From the NCBI RefSeq assembly GCF_016862395.1, contig NZ_BOMW01000014.1, forward strand, positions 124,001-188,000: a stretch of 64,000 bases of DNA, in the 5' to 3' direction. The stretch's first letter is position 1. Each line of letters begins with the position of its first letter. A program made the position numbers and the translations under genes. Under the pieces are notes generated by a model. It was not told where the DNA came from. It saw only the letters and a program-made list of their open reading frames with translations, and did no database searches. The stretch comes from Actinoplanes siamensis (lineage in GTDB: Bacteria; Actinomycetota; Actinomycetes; Mycobacteriales; Micromonosporaceae). This document shows, one piece after another, positions 45,037 to 54,521 of this stretch.

Positions 45037-45695
45037 TAGTTCTTGTCCTTCATGCAGGCACGGACATCGGTGAACCAGTGCTTCGGGTTCCGGGACCGGA
45101 CGTGGGCGCCATCGTCACGCACTGGCCAGGTCTCAGCCAGCACTGCCGGTGCGGAGGCATCGTCGACACCGGAGATGAGGCAGCTGACTGGCTTGATGGC
45201 ATTGACCGGTCCTGGGACGCGAGAACCGCAACTGGCCGGCCCGGCGAGAATCTTCTTGACCGGGTCGGTGCCTGTTTGGGCTTCTCCGGGATAAGCGCCG
45301 CAGTACTCGTCGGCGTAGGCTATCGATGCCGGGCTCAGATCGTTCCTGCCGATGCGCAACCATAGACCGTCGGAGAGTTGCCCGACCGTCTTCGGGTCGA
45401 TGGTGAGTTCTGCGCTGTCCCAGCGTACGGAGGCTGTTGTGCTGATGCCGGCGGCTACTAGTGCGCTGGCTACATCGAATCCCGTCACCGGTAGGCTTCG
45501 CGAAGCGACATCGACGGAAAAGCTGTTGTACCTGTCGATCAGAAGTCTGACATTGCGGTCGACGTTCGCTTTGGTGCAGCCACGACAAGTTGCGATGATC
45601 TTCTTCCAGATTTGGCTGCTGCGAGCATTGATGATTGCGGCGTTCGAGAATCCGGGTGCGGCTGCCGGTCGGACGAGGACGGCGTCACGCACCAT
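45036..45695 (-). CDS. hypothetical protein, possibly N-terminally incomplete
   Basis: A 219-aa protein with six Cys (CRGCTK, YCGAYPG, ASCGSR, SCLISG, RACMK), suggesting an extracellular disulfide-rich fold, but no signal peptide is visible from the ATG at 45695 and there is only weak ribosome-binding sequence. The 5' end may have been lost. Its C-terminus (HWFTDVRACMKDK) resembles that of the downstream secreted protein, so the two may be diverged paralogues. Lower GC than neighbours. Confidence 0.55.
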   Translation of the reverse strand: MVRDAVLVRPAAAPGFSNAAIINARSSQIWKKIIATCRGCTKANVDRNVRLLIDRYNSFSVDVASRSLPVTGFDVASALVAAGISTTASVRWDSAELTIDPKTVGQLSDGLWLRIGRNDLSPASIAYADEYCGAYPGEAQTGTDPVKKILAGPASCGSRVPGPVNAIKPVSCLISGVDDASAPAVLAETWPVRDDGAHVRSRNPKHWFTDVRACMKDKN

Positions 45696-46230
45696 ATCCG
45701 CGAAGCCTGCTGTTCACCGACTCCGGACCTCGCAGCGCAGCCCCGCCGTTGTGCACCACCTGCCCGGTGCGGGCCTGCGTGGGTACAGCCAGCGCGTGGC
45801 CTCCTTGGTCGCGATGACTGTGGCGCACACCGCAGCGAGAGGTTTTTTCAAGGGATTCTTTCCCGTCTCGACCTATCAGAATTGCTAGTCGAGATCTGTG
45901 ATCTCGCACGTGGCGGCTGATCTTAAGACAAGATCGCAGCGCTTCCGCAACCGAAATCGGGTGCTGTTACTCACAGGTAGCCCGCGGTGTCGCAAGGGCT
46001 GGGCCGCCATTCACCTCGCCATCGCCGTTACTGCAATCATCTGATATCAGCGACGCGAAACGGTTGATCAGCGCGCCATGGCCGACGGCGTACACAAAAC
46101 AGACAGCAATCACCGGCTGGCTGTACGGCCTCGACAAGTGCGACCAGGTGAGGCTCGGGTTTGACCGTAACCTGCCGGCCGGCAGCAGGTCTGGCGCTAC
46201 TCGAGCCCCACCCCTGGAGCCGGCCTGCGA
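45696..46230. other. gene-poor lower-GC stretch
   Basis: 535 bp with stops in all frames or short unsupported frames. The composition is more AT-rich around 45890-46060. No tRNA, IS end or repeat could be recognised; it may be the remains of an acquired segment that includes the two hypothetical genes to the left. Confidence 0.4.
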
Positions 46231-47034
46231 CTAGGAGGCGCCGCCCGGCTCGGCCATCTTGCTGTGCATCGCGGCCTTCGCCCGATCCGGCATCACCTTG
46301 CTGGCGGCCGCCTGCGCCTTCGTCTTCAGCGAGCCGGCCTGCACCTTCTCCTCGCCGTCGAGCAGCGCGCGGATGCCCTGCTCGGCGACGAGCGCCGGGT
46401 CGTCCTTCTTGCCGGCGCCGACCGGGGTGTCGTCCATCTCGGCGCGGTGGAAGAAGTTGGTGTCGGTGGGTCCGGGCATCAGCGCGGTCACCGTCACGCC
46501 GGTGTCCTTCAGTTCGGCGCGCAACGCCTCGGCGAACGACTGGGTGAAGGACTTCGACGCGTTGTAGACCGCCTGGTAGGTGCCCGGCATCATGGACGCG
46601 ATCGACGAGGTCACCAGCACCCGGCCGCGGCCGCGGCCGACCATGCCGGGCAGCGCCCGCTTGGCCAGGTGGACCGTGGAGGTGATGTTCACGGCGATCA
46701 CGTTGAGCTCGTCGGCCAGGTCGGTGCCGCCGACGAACTCGCCGCCGATGCCGCGACCGGCGTTGAGCGCCAGGGCGTCGATGTCGCGCCCGGTGGCCGC
46801 GATCGCCGCCCACGCCTTCTCGACGCCGTCGTAGTCGGCCAGATCGGCCCGTACCGCGGTGATCTGGTTCTCCCCGTCGCGGCGCAGATGCGTGGCAGCC
46901 TCCTCGATGCCGTCGTCCTCGGCGACGATCAGCAGATCGAAGCCGCGCTCGGCGAGCATCCGCGCCAGCTCGAAGCCGATACCGCTGGAAGCGCCGGTGA
47001 CCACGGCGAAGGGATTCTCACTGGGATTGTTCAT
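46231..47034 (-). CDS. SDR-family oxidoreductase
   Basis: A 267-aa classical short-chain dehydrogenase with cofactor motif TGASSGIG, LNAGRG in place of NNAG, catalytic Ser in SSIASMM and YNASK. A C-terminal extension of about 40 residues (KVQAGSLKTKAQAAASKVMP) is Lys/Ala-rich. Substrate unknown. Divergent from a zinc-dependent dehydrogenase across 61 bp, so they may be co-regulated. Confidence 0.85.
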   Translation of the reverse strand: MNNPSENPFAVVTGASSGIGFELARMLAERGFDLLIVAEDDGIEEAATHLRRDGENQITAVRADLADYDGVEKAWAAIAATGRDIDALALNAGRGIGGEFVGGTDLADELNVIAVNITSTVHLAKRALPGMVGRGRGRVLVTSSIASMMPGTYQAVYNASKSFTQSFAEALRAELKDTGVTVTALMPGPTDTNFFHRAEMDDTPVGAGKKDDPALVAEQGIRALLDGEEKVQAGSLKTKAQAAASKVMPDRAKAAMHSKMAEPGGAS

Positions 47035-47095
47035 GTCGTACCGGGTGCCCCCGAAACGGGTGGTTAATCACGATCCTGCTGGGCACCCATGAGAC

Positions 47096-48265
47096 ATGCG
47101 AGCGCTGACATGGCAGGGCACCGGCAAGGTTTCGGTGGAAACCGTTCCGGACCCGAAGATTCAAGATCCGACCGACGCGATCGTACGGATGACGTCCACC
47201 GCCATCTGCGGATCGGACCTGCACCTGTACGACGTGCTCGGCATGTACCTCGACAAGGGCGACGTGCTCGGCCACGAGCCGATGGGCATCGTCGAGGAGG
47301 TCGGATCCGAGGTGACCCACATCAAGCCGGGCGACCGGGTGGTGATCCCGTTCAACATCTCCTGCGGCCACTGCTGGATGTGCACCCGCGGCTACTTCGC
47401 CCAGTGTGAGACCACGCAGGTCAAGGAGCAGGGCAAGGGCGCGTCGCTGTTCGGCTACACCAAGCTCTACGGTCAGGTGCCCGGCGGCCAGGCCGAGTAC
47501 CTGCGGGTGCCGCAGGCGCACTTCGGGCCGATCAAGGTGCCCGACGACGGCCGTCCCGACGAGCGCTACCTCTTCCTCTCCGACGTGCTCACCACGTCGT
47601 GGCAGGCGGTGAAGTGGGCCGACGTCGAGCCGGGGGACACCGTGCTGGTCACCGGGCTGGGGCCGATCGGGCAGATGTCCGCCCGCATCGCCCGGCATCT
47701 GGGCGCCTCCCGGGTGTTCGCGATCGACGACGTGCCGGAGCGGGCCGCGATGGCCCAGCGCCACGGCATCGAGGTGGTCGGCAGCGCCGAGGAGGTGCTC
47801 CAGTTGACCCACGGCCGGGGCGCGGACCGCGTGATCGAGGCGGTCGGGATGGAGGCGCACGGCTCGCCGTTCCAGGCCGCCGCGATCAAGACGGCTGGCC
47901 TGCTGCCCGACGCGGTCGGCCGCAAGGTGACCGAGACCGCCGGGGTGGACCGGATGGCCGCGCTGCGGACCGCGTTCGAGGCGGTGCGCCGGGCCGGCAC
48001 GGTCTCGATCATCGGGGTGTACGGCGGCAACGCCGACCCGATGCCGATGATGGACCTGTTCGACAAGGGTGTGACGCTGCGGATGGGCCAGGCCCACGTG
48101 AAGCGGTGGGTGGACGAGATCATGCCGCTGCTGACCGGTGACTCGGATCCGCTGGGGGTGGACGACCTGGTCACGCACCGGGTGCCCCTGGAGGAGGCGC
48201 CCGGTGCGTACGAGATGTTCAAGAAGAAGGAGGACGGCTGCATCAAGGTCGTGCTCAAGCCGTGA
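47096..48265 (+). CDS. zinc-dependent alcohol dehydrogenase (FdhA-like)
   Basis: A 389-aa medium-chain dehydrogenase. Catalytic zinc ligands are in AICGSDLHLYD and GHEPMGIVEEVG; the structural zinc loop is CGHCWMCTRGYFAQCE. The NAD fold has VTGLGPIGQMSARIA. Length and the extra loop before the C-terminus fit the glutathione-independent formaldehyde dehydrogenase-like subgroup. ATG at 47096. A GGTT-N15-GGGCAC element just upstream is a weak stress-sigma-like match only. Confidence 0.88.
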   Translation: MRALTWQGTGKVSVETVPDPKIQDPTDAIVRMTSTAICGSDLHLYDVLGMYLDKGDVLGHEPMGIVEEVGSEVTHIKPGDRVVIPFNISCGHCWMCTRGYFAQCETTQVKEQGKGASLFGYTKLYGQVPGGQAEYLRVPQAHFGPIKVPDDGRPDERYLFLSDVLTTSWQAVKWADVEPGDTVLVTGLGPIGQMSARIARHLGASRVFAIDDVPERAAMAQRHGIEVVGSAEEVLQLTHGRGADRVIEAVGMEAHGSPFQAAAIKTAGLLPDAVGRKVTETAGVDRMAALRTAFEAVRRAGTVSIIGVYGGNADPMPMMDLFDKGVTLRMGQAHVKRWVDEIMPLLTGDSDPLGVDDLVTHRVPLEEAPGAYEMFKKKEDGCIKVVLKP

Positions 48266-48836
48266 GCAGCGCCCTGGCGAAGCGGGCCGCCAGCCGGGCC
48301 GCGGTGTGGATCGCGGCGGGCCGGGTGGCCGCGAAGAGCACCGCGACGACCAGGGAGAACACCACGATGGTCAGGTAGGAGTCGCCGAGGCCGAGCAGCT
48401 CCGGCGGCTCCACGTCGCCGCTCGGCAGCGACCAGCCCTACAGCCGCCAGGTGAGGCCGCCGACCAGGCCGGCCCACCAGGTCGCGACCATCGAGAAGGC
48501 CACGCCGCCGGGCGGGGACCGCAGCGCCGCGTGCGCCAGGTCCCGCCAGCTCTGCCGGTCACCGAGCACGGTGGCCAGCCGGCGCAGCGCGTTGCTGGAG
48601 TCGGAGGCGCGGTAGTCCGGCCGCGTCACCGGCTCCCCGAGCGCCGCGGAGATCCGCTCCCGCTCGTGGTCGGCGAACCCCCGGGACATCCCGAAGGCGA
48701 ACATCATCAGCGGTACGCCGGGCCAGTGCACCGCCAGGAGAGGAAGGCGCCCGCGGGTCGCCGCAGGCGGAGGGAGGGAGCGGCCATCGGGGTGCTCACC
48801 GGGGGCTCGGCGGGAAACGAAATGTGAGCACTCCAT
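48255..48836 (-). pseudogene. putative sensor-domain (PF13796-type) protein, interrupted
   Basis: On the minus strand the frame reads FADHERERISAALGEPV, then SMVATWWAGLVGGLTWRL, then TAG at 48440-48438, then GWSLPS and EPPELLGLGDSYLTIVV, to a TGA at 48257-48255. Actinobacterial sensor-domain proteins read ...GGLTYPLWGWALP... here, so the TAG replaces the expected Trp (TGG to TAG). The N-terminal membrane helix also seems missing. A decayed remnant of a two-component sensor component. It ends convergently with, and overlaps, the dehydrogenase 3' end. Confidence 0.65.
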
Positions 48837-48848
48837 GGGATCTCGATC

Positions 48849-48873
48849 GTTTGCGGGTGACCGGCCTGGGTAC
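48849..48873 (+). promoter_or_regulatory. SigB/SigF-type promoter of the catalase gene
   Basis: GTTT, 15 bp, GGGTAC is a perfect stress-sigma consensus. The start site would be near 48880, about 37 bp before the catalase ATG and its GAGGAG ribosome-binding site. Confidence 0.7.
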
Positions 48874-48916
48874 TCGGAGTCCGGGCCGAATACACCTTAT
48901 CGAGGAGTTTGTCCGG

Positions 48917-51160
48917 ATGGAATCACGTAACCCGGCTGAGGTAATCAAGGATGCTGTCTCGGCCGTGACCGGCGACCGGAGCCCGGACGCCCCGGGCACC
49001 CCGGGAAGCGGCACGCCGACGATCGAGGAGCCGACCACGCCGACCGGCCCGCTGCCACCCAAGCGAGAGCAGGGACAGCCGGACACCCGGACCCCGACCG
49101 GCGCGGAGACCGGCGCGCCGCCGACCGCGTTCGGTCAGCAGGGCGCCTACCTGACCACGGCTCAGGGCGCGCGCCTGCGCGACACCGACCACTCGCTGAA
49201 GGCCGGTCCGCGCGGGCCGCTGCTGATGCAGGACCACCACTTCCGCGAGAAGATCACGCACTTCGACCACGAGCGGATCCCGGAGCGCGTGGTGCACGCG
49301 CGCGGCGCCGGGGCGCACGGCGTCTTCACCAGTTACGGCACCGCGGCGAACCTGACCCGGGCCGGGTTCCTCAAGCACAAGGGCAAGGAGACCGACGTCT
49401 TCGTCCGGTTCTCCACCGTGCTGGGATCGCGCGGCTCGGCGGACACGGTGCGCGACACGCGCGGGTTCGCCACCAAGTTCTACACCGACGAGGGCACGTT
49501 CGACCTGGTCGGCAACAACATGCCGGTGTTCTTCATCCAGGACGCGATCAAGTTCCCGGACGTCGTGCACGCCGCGAAGTGGCACCCGGACCGGGAGATC
49601 CCGCAGGCGCAGAGCGCGCACGACACGTTCTGGGACTTCGTCTCGCTGCACACCGAGGCCCAGCACCACACCATGTGGAACATGTCCGACCGTGGTATCG
49701 CCCGGTCGTTCCGGACCATGGAGGGTTTCGGCGTCCACACGTTCCGGCTGGTCAACGACGCCGGCGAGACCGTGCTGGTGAAGTTCCACTGGAAGCCGAA
49801 GCTGGGCGTGCACTCGCTGGTCTGGGAGGAGGCGCAGATCGCCGCCGGCGTCGACCCGGACTTCCACCGGCGCGACCTGTACGACGCGATCGAGGCCGGC
49901 GCCTACCCGGAGTGGGAGCTGGGGCTGCAGGTCTTCCCGGACACCCCGGAGGAGACGTTCGCCGGGATCGACCTGCTCGACCCCACCAAGATCGTGCCCG
50001 AGGAGCTCGCGCCGGTGCAGCCGGTCGGCAAGCTGGTGCTGAACCGGACGCCCACCAACTTCCACGCCGAGGTCGAGCAGGTGGCGTTCCACCTGGGCAA
50101 CCTGGTGCCGGGCATCGACGTGACGAACGACCCGCTGCTGCAGGGGCGGCTCTTCTCCTACCTGGACACCCAGCTCACCCGGCTGGCCGGGCCGAACTTC
50201 CACCAGATCCCGATCAACCGGCCGCACGCGCCGGTGAACGACATGCTGCGGGACGGCTTCCACCAGCACGCGGTGCACGCGGGCGTGGCGCCGTACAAGC
50301 CGAACTCGCTCGACGGCGGCAACCCGTTCCCGACCGAGGAGAACTCCTTCGTCGACGTGCCGGTCACCGTCACCGAGGCGCCCAAGGTGCGCGACCTGCC
50401 GGTGTCGTTCCAGGACCACTGGACCCAGGTACGGCTGTTCTGGCTGAGCATGACGCCGATCGAGCAGGAGCACATCATCCGGGCCTACACCTTCGAGCTC
50501 GGCAAGTGCTACGAGCAGGCGATCAAGGAACGGCAGCTGCAGTGCCTGGCGAACATCGACCCGGTGCTCTGCCAGCAGGTCGCCGCCGGGCTGGGCCTGC
50601 CCGCGCCGGCGCCGACCATCGAGCTGTCCGAGGTCACCCCGAGCCCGGCGCTCTCGCAGGTCGGCCAGCAGTGGCCGGCGGACGGGCGGCTGGTCGGCAT
50701 CGTCGTCGACGACACCGACAGCGACGGCGTGGCCGAGGTGCGCGAGGCGATCCTGGCCGCCGGCATGGTCCCGCTGATCATCGCGCCGCACGGCGGCAAG
50801 GTGGGCGCGCTTACCGTGCAGCGGACCTTCGCCACCGCCCGCTCGATCGAGTTCGACGCGCTGCTGCTGGCCGCCGCGCCGGTGCCGGCTCCGGACGCGG
50901 TGCCGGCCCGCGACGAGAAGGCCGGCGCGCCGCGGACCGCGGCCCTGGACCCGCGGGTGAACCTGCTGGTCGACGAGTGCTGGCGGCACGCGAAGGCGAT
51001 CGGCGGGTGGGGCCCGGGCGCGGAGCTGCTGCAGCGGATCGGGCTTGCCGAGACGCCGGGCGTGGTCACCCACGACACGGCCGCCGGAGCGCTGGCCGCG
51101 GTGCAGCAGTTGATGGCCTCGCACCGGGTCTGGGAGCGGTTCCCGGCCACGGTCGGCTGA
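48917..51160 (+). CDS. large-subunit (clade 2) haem catalase
   Basis: A 747-aa hydrogen peroxide-decomposing catalase of the KatE type. VVHARGAGAHGVF carries the catalytic His and GNNMPVFFIQDA the catalytic Asn; RLFSYLDTQLTRLAG holds the haem-ligating Tyr. The C-terminal about 150 residues (LVGIVVDDTDSDGVAEVREA) form the GATase1/DJ-1-like domain of clade 2. ATG 48917 is preferred over an upstream GTG (48824) because GAGGAG lies nine bases before it and because the stress promoter at 48849-48873 would exclude the earlier start. Confidence 0.93.
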   Translation: MESRNPAEVIKDAVSAVTGDRSPDAPGTPGSGTPTIEEPTTPTGPLPPKREQGQPDTRTPTGAETGAPPTAFGQQGAYLTTAQGARLRDTDHSLKAGPRGPLLMQDHHFREKITHFDHERIPERVVHARGAGAHGVFTSYGTAANLTRAGFLKHKGKETDVFVRFSTVLGSRGSADTVRDTRGFATKFYTDEGTFDLVGNNMPVFFIQDAIKFPDVVHAAKWHPDREIPQAQSAHDTFWDFVSLHTEAQHHTMWNMSDRGIARSFRTMEGFGVHTFRLVNDAGETVLVKFHWKPKLGVHSLVWEEAQIAAGVDPDFHRRDLYDAIEAGAYPEWELGLQVFPDTPEETFAGIDLLDPTKIVPEELAPVQPVGKLVLNRTPTNFHAEVEQVAFHLGNLVPGIDVTNDPLLQGRLFSYLDTQLTRLAGPNFHQIPINRPHAPVNDMLRDGFHQHAVHAGVAPYKPNSLDGGNPFPTEENSFVDVPVTVTEAPKVRDLPVSFQDHWTQVRLFWLSMTPIEQEHIIRAYTFELGKCYEQAIKERQLQCLANIDPVLCQQVAAGLGLPAPAPTIELSEVTPSPALSQVGQQWPADGRLVGIVVDDTDSDGVAEVREAILAAGMVPLIIAPHGGKVGALTVQRTFATARSIEFDALLLAAAPVPAPDAVPARDEKAGAPRTAALDPRVNLLVDECWRHAKAIGGWGPGAELLQRIGLAETPGVVTHDTAAGALAAVQQLMASHRVWERFPATVG

Positions 51161-51310
51161 CCGGGGCTCTCCGGGACCACTCACGTGGAAGGGTCCGGCG
51201 ATCACCGTCGCCGGGCCCGCCCCGGGGAGCAGCGGCCGGTGGCCACGGCGTACGACGTCGATCCGCCGAATTTGATCGTGATTTGCTGCTGGCGGCCTGG
51301 GGAGGCGGCG

Positions 51311-52297
51311 ATGGGGAAGCGGTTGCGGCGAAGCGTGCTCACCAAGCCGGGACTGACCCGCCGCCGCTCCGGGCGCGGCTTCCGCTATCTGGACACGGAC
51401 GGGGCTCCGGTCAAGGACGCGGAGACCCTGGAGCGGATCAAGAGCCTGGTCATCCCGCCGGCCTGGAAGGACGTCTGGATCTGCCCGGACCCGCGCGGGC
51501 ACATCCAGGTGACCGGCATCGACGCCGCGGGGCGCAAACAGTATCGGTACCACCAGGACTGGCGGACCGCCCGGGACGAGGAGAAATTCGATCGGGTACG
51601 GGAGATCGCCGGTCGCCTGCCGCGGATGCGCGACCGCCTCTGCGAGGACCTGACCGCCGGCCGCGGCCTGACCCGGGAACGGGTGCTCGCGGCCATCGTG
51701 CGGCTGCTCGACCTCGGGATGTTCCGCATCGGCGGGGACGGCTACGCCAGCCGGGAGGAGGATCCGTCGTACGGTCTCTCCACGCTGCGGCCGGAGCACG
51801 TTCGCCAGGTCAAGGGCGAACTGATGCTGAAATTCCCCGGCAAGTCGGGCGTCGAGCACTCCCGGGTCGTCGAGGACGGCGAGGTCGCCGAGGTGCTCTC
51901 CACGCTCAGACGGCGCCGCAAGGGGCAGGACCGCCTGTTCGCCTACTGGAATCCGGCCGGCAAGTGCTGGCAGGAGATCCGCGCCGACGCGGTGAACGAC
52001 TACCTCCGGGAGATCAGCGGCGCCCCGATGACCGCCAAGGACTTCCGCACCTGGCACGGCACCGTGACGGCCGCCACCGAACTCGCCGAGGCCGGGCCGC
52101 AGCCGACGAAGACCAAGCGGCGCAAAGTGGTCGCGCGGGCGATGCGGGAGGTGGCCGACAAGCTCGGCAACACCCCGGCGGTGGCCCGCGCCTCGTATGT
52201 CGACCCCCGCCTGCTGGAGAAGTACGAGGACGGCGAAGCGCCGGAGCGTGGCGATGAACGCGAGGTTCGCAAGCTGCTCAAGGACGCCACCTCCTAG
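51311..52297 (+). CDS. type IB DNA topoisomerase
   Basis: A 328-aa poxvirus-like topoisomerase I that relaxes supercoils by a 3'-phosphotyrosine. Active-site features are RIGGDGYASREEDPSYGLSTL (first Arg), the Lys region, FRTWHGTVTAA (Arg and His) and ARASYVDPRLLEKY (nucleophilic Tyr). ATG at 51311 behind GGGGAGGCGG. Small monomeric topo IB genes are frequent in actinobacteria in addition to topo IA. Confidence 0.92.
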   Translation: MGKRLRRSVLTKPGLTRRRSGRGFRYLDTDGAPVKDAETLERIKSLVIPPAWKDVWICPDPRGHIQVTGIDAAGRKQYRYHQDWRTARDEEKFDRVREIAGRLPRMRDRLCEDLTAGRGLTRERVLAAIVRLLDLGMFRIGGDGYASREEDPSYGLSTLRPEHVRQVKGELMLKFPGKSGVEHSRVVEDGEVAEVLSTLRRRRKGQDRLFAYWNPAGKCWQEIRADAVNDYLREISGAPMTAKDFRTWHGTVTAATELAEAGPQPTKTKRRKVVARAMREVADKLGNTPAVARASYVDPRLLEKYEDGEAPERGDEREVRKLLKDATS

Positions 52298-52454
52298 CCG
52301 ACGAAGCCGCGTGACGAATCGGCCGGATTCTCGTCCCGGCGGCTGACCCGCATCCTCGCCGTTTCCTCTGGGCGCCGGCTACGGGCCTACGGCTGGTGCT
52401 GTGAAGTGCGTCGCGGGGTCGAGGCGCTGCCGACCGCCGGCCGATTGGGGACGG

Positions 52455-53297
52455 TCAGAGGCGGGTGGCGGTTCGGATCAGCGCGGCCAGGGCGCGCGAG
52501 CGGCTGTGCGGAGGCCAGGCGATCAACGTGGTGACCAGCGGGGCGTCCAGCACCGGAACGGCGACCAGATCGTCTCCGCGCAGCTGAACCCTGACCGACT
52601 CGGGAAGGATCGTGCACGCCCGGCCCAGCGAGATCAGCTGCAGCAGCTGGGTGCTGTCGCGGACCTCCGGGCCCGGCCCCTCCGGATAGGTCCCGTCCGG
52701 CCGCGGCCACCGGGGCATCGGCAGGCCCGGCAGGTCGGTGATGTCCGCCATCCGCACGTGCGGGCGGGTGGCCAGCGGGTGACCGGCCGGCAGGATCACC
52801 ACCTGGCTCTCGGTGCCCAGCTCCTCGGTGTCGAACCCGGCCGTCGAGTCGAACGGGTGGTGCAGCAGCGCCACGTCGGCCCGCCCGTCGCGCAGCAGGC
52901 GTTCCTGCTCGGCGATGCCGCACAGGAGCACTTCGACTCCGACGGCGTCGGGCTCACCGGCGTACGCGTCGAGCAGTTTCGCCAGCAGCTCGGCCGAGGC
53001 GCCGGCCTTCGCGACCAGCACCAGCCCGGCCTGCCCGGACGCGGCCCGGCGGGTCCGGCGCTCGGCGGCCTCGACCGCGTCGAGCGCCGCCCGCGCCTCG
53101 CGCAGCAGCACCGCCCCGGCCTCGGTCAGCGTCACGCCGCGGCTGTGCCGTTCCAGCAGATCTACCCCGAGCCGCCGCTCCAGCTGGCTGATCGCCCGGG
53201 ACAACGGCGGCTGCGCGATCCCCAGCCGCTGGGCGGCCCGCCCGACGTTCAGCTCCTCGGCGACCGCGACGAAATACCGCAGCTCCCGCGTCTCCAT
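52455..53297 (-). CDS. LysR-family transcriptional regulator
   Basis: A 280-aa protein with N-terminal winged HTH (LRYFVAVAEELNVGRAAQRLGIAQPPLSRAISQLERRL) shown here only as its ends LRYFVAVAEE and SRAISQLERR, and a periplasmic-binding-like effector domain. ATG at 53297. Divergent from an SDR gene; a T-N11-A palindrome at 53310-53324 lies 12 bp upstream of its own start, as expected for an autoregulated LysR target. Confidence 0.88.
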   Translation of the reverse strand: METRELRYFVAVAEELNVGRAAQRLGIAQPPLSRAISQLERRLGVDLLERHSRGVTLTEAGAVLLREARAALDAVEAAERRTRRAASGQAGLVLVAKAGASAELLAKLLDAYAGEPDAVGVEVLLCGIAEQERLLRDGRADVALLHHPFDSTAGFDTEELGTESQVVILPAGHPLATRPHVRMADITDLPGLPMPRWPRPDGTYPEGPGPEVRDSTQLLQLISLGRACTILPESVRVQLRGDDLVAVPVLDAPLVTTLIAWPPHSRSRALAALIRTATRL

Positions 53298-53309
53298 GCC
53301 GAGAAGGCT

Positions 53310-53324
53310 ATACCCGTGCGGTAT
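53310..53324. promoter_or_regulatory. LysR box (T-N11-A)
   Basis: ATACCCGTGCGGTAT is an interrupted palindrome (ATAC...GTAT) containing T-N11-A, located in the 84-bp gap between the divergent LysR and SDR starts. Confidence 0.6.
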
Positions 53325-53381
53325 GGCGGCCCCACCCGATCGGTGTTGGTCCATCGATCCTGCCGCGGACAGGATCAATGC

Positions 53382-54107
53382 ATGAGTGAGGGAACGATTG
53401 CGCTGGTCACCGGCGCGAACAAGGGCATCGGGTACGAGATCGCGGCCGGCCTCGGCGCGAAGGGCAGCACCGTCGGCGTGGGCGCGCGGGATCCGCAGCG
53501 ACTCGAGGAGGCGGTGGCGAAGCTGCGGGCCGCCGGAGTGGACGCGTTCGGCGTGCCGCTGGACGTGACCGACGACGCGAGTGTGGCCGCCGCCGCGCGA
53601 CTGATCGGGGACCGGTTCGGGCGCCTCGACGTGCTGGTCAACAACGCGGGGATCACCGGCGGCGGCCCGCAGGAGCCGACCGTCGTGGACCCGGCGATCA
53701 TTCGTACGGTCGTGGAGACCAACGTCATCGGCGTCATCCGGGTCACGAACGCCCTGCTGCCGCTGCTGCGCCGGTCCGCGTCGCCGCGGATCGTGAACAT
53801 GTCGAGCTCCGTCGGCTCGCTGACCCGACAGTCGACGCCGGGTGCGGAGAGCGGGCCGATCGCCGCGGCGTACTCCCCGTCGAAGACGTTCCTGAACGCG
53901 GTGACGGTGCAGTACGCCAAGGAGCTGGCGGACACGAACATCCTGATCAACGCGGCGTGCCCGGGGTACTGCGCGACGGATCTGAACGGCTTCCGCGGCT
54001 ACCGCACGGCGGAGCAGGGCGCGGCGACGGCGATCCGCCTGGCTACTCTCCCGGACGGCGGCCCGACGGGCTCGTTCTTCGAGGACGCCGGCGTCGTCCC
54101 CTGGTGA
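53382..54107 (+). CDS. SDR-family oxidoreductase
   Basis: A 241-aa short-chain dehydrogenase with TGANKGIG, NNAGITGG, catalytic Ser in NMSSSVGSL and YSPSK. The TGANKGIG form and NAACPGYCATDLNG resemble carbonyl reductase-like SDRs. Substrate unknown. Presumed target of the divergent LysR regulator. Confidence 0.87.
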   Translation: MSEGTIALVTGANKGIGYEIAAGLGAKGSTVGVGARDPQRLEEAVAKLRAAGVDAFGVPLDVTDDASVAAAARLIGDRFGRLDVLVNNAGITGGGPQEPTVVDPAIIRTVVETNVIGVIRVTNALLPLLRRSASPRIVNMSSSVGSLTRQSTPGAESGPIAAAYSPSKTFLNAVTVQYAKELADTNILINAACPGYCATDLNGFRGYRTAEQGAATAIRLATLPDGGPTGSFFEDAGVVPW

Positions 54108-54109
54108 CC

Positions 54110-54191
54110 GCTCAGGTCCTGGCGATCCCAGCCGGGTTGCTCACCTCGCGGAACCTCGTCCGGCGGTGCTCAGGTCGTGGCGATCTCAGCC
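54110..54191. repeat. 24-bp direct repeat at the 3' end of a small membrane gene
   Basis: GCTCAGGTC[C/G]TGGCGATC[C/T]CAGCC occurs at 54110-54133 and 54168-54191, two mismatches apart. The second copy is the last codons of the gene at 54170; the first lies just past its stop, so the 3' end seems to have been duplicated. Confidence 0.6.
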
Positions 54192-54373
54192 AGCGGGGCG
54201 CCGGGTGCGGTGGCACCGGCCGGTGGTGCGCTGGGCGTGGGACCGAGCCCGTACCTGGCGCCGTCGGCCCGGTGGCGGGACAGCGCGAGGCCGGCTGCCA
54301 CCGCCAGGATCACCAGGGCGATCAGAACCTTGACGAACCAACGGCGTTTCGCCTTCGGCGACCTTGCCGGCAC
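54170..54373 (-). CDS. small single-pass membrane protein (67 aa)
   Basis: A basic N-terminus (PARSPKAKRRW), one helix (FVKVLIALVILAVAAGLAL) and a Pro/Ala-rich outer tail. GTG at 54373 is chosen because GGGAGG lies four to five bases upstream. No family recognised. Confidence 0.6.
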   Translation of the reverse strand: MPARSPKAKRRWFVKVLIALVILAVAAGLALSRHRADGARYGLGPTPSAPPAGATAPGAPLAEIATT

Positions 54374-54521
54374 GTGTCCTCCCGGGTGGGCTGGTGTTCG
54401 GGGCACTCTATGGGCGACCCGGACACCTCGCCGTCATCTGACCGAAGGGCTGGCACGAAGCCGGTACGCCCGGATCGGGTCGAACGCACGGCCGGCCGCA
54501 TCGGATGTCTGCTGGGCCGGC

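Noticed and set aside
45352-45920. Plus-strand open frames opposite the Cys-rich hypothetical gene
   Set aside because: No recognisable domain, poor starts and an odd composition; the minus-strand frame forms an overlapping gene pair with its neighbour.
48923-52057. Open frame of about 1,044 codons antisense to catalase and topoisomerase
   Set aside because: Antisense shadow crossing two genes with well-defined catalytic residues.
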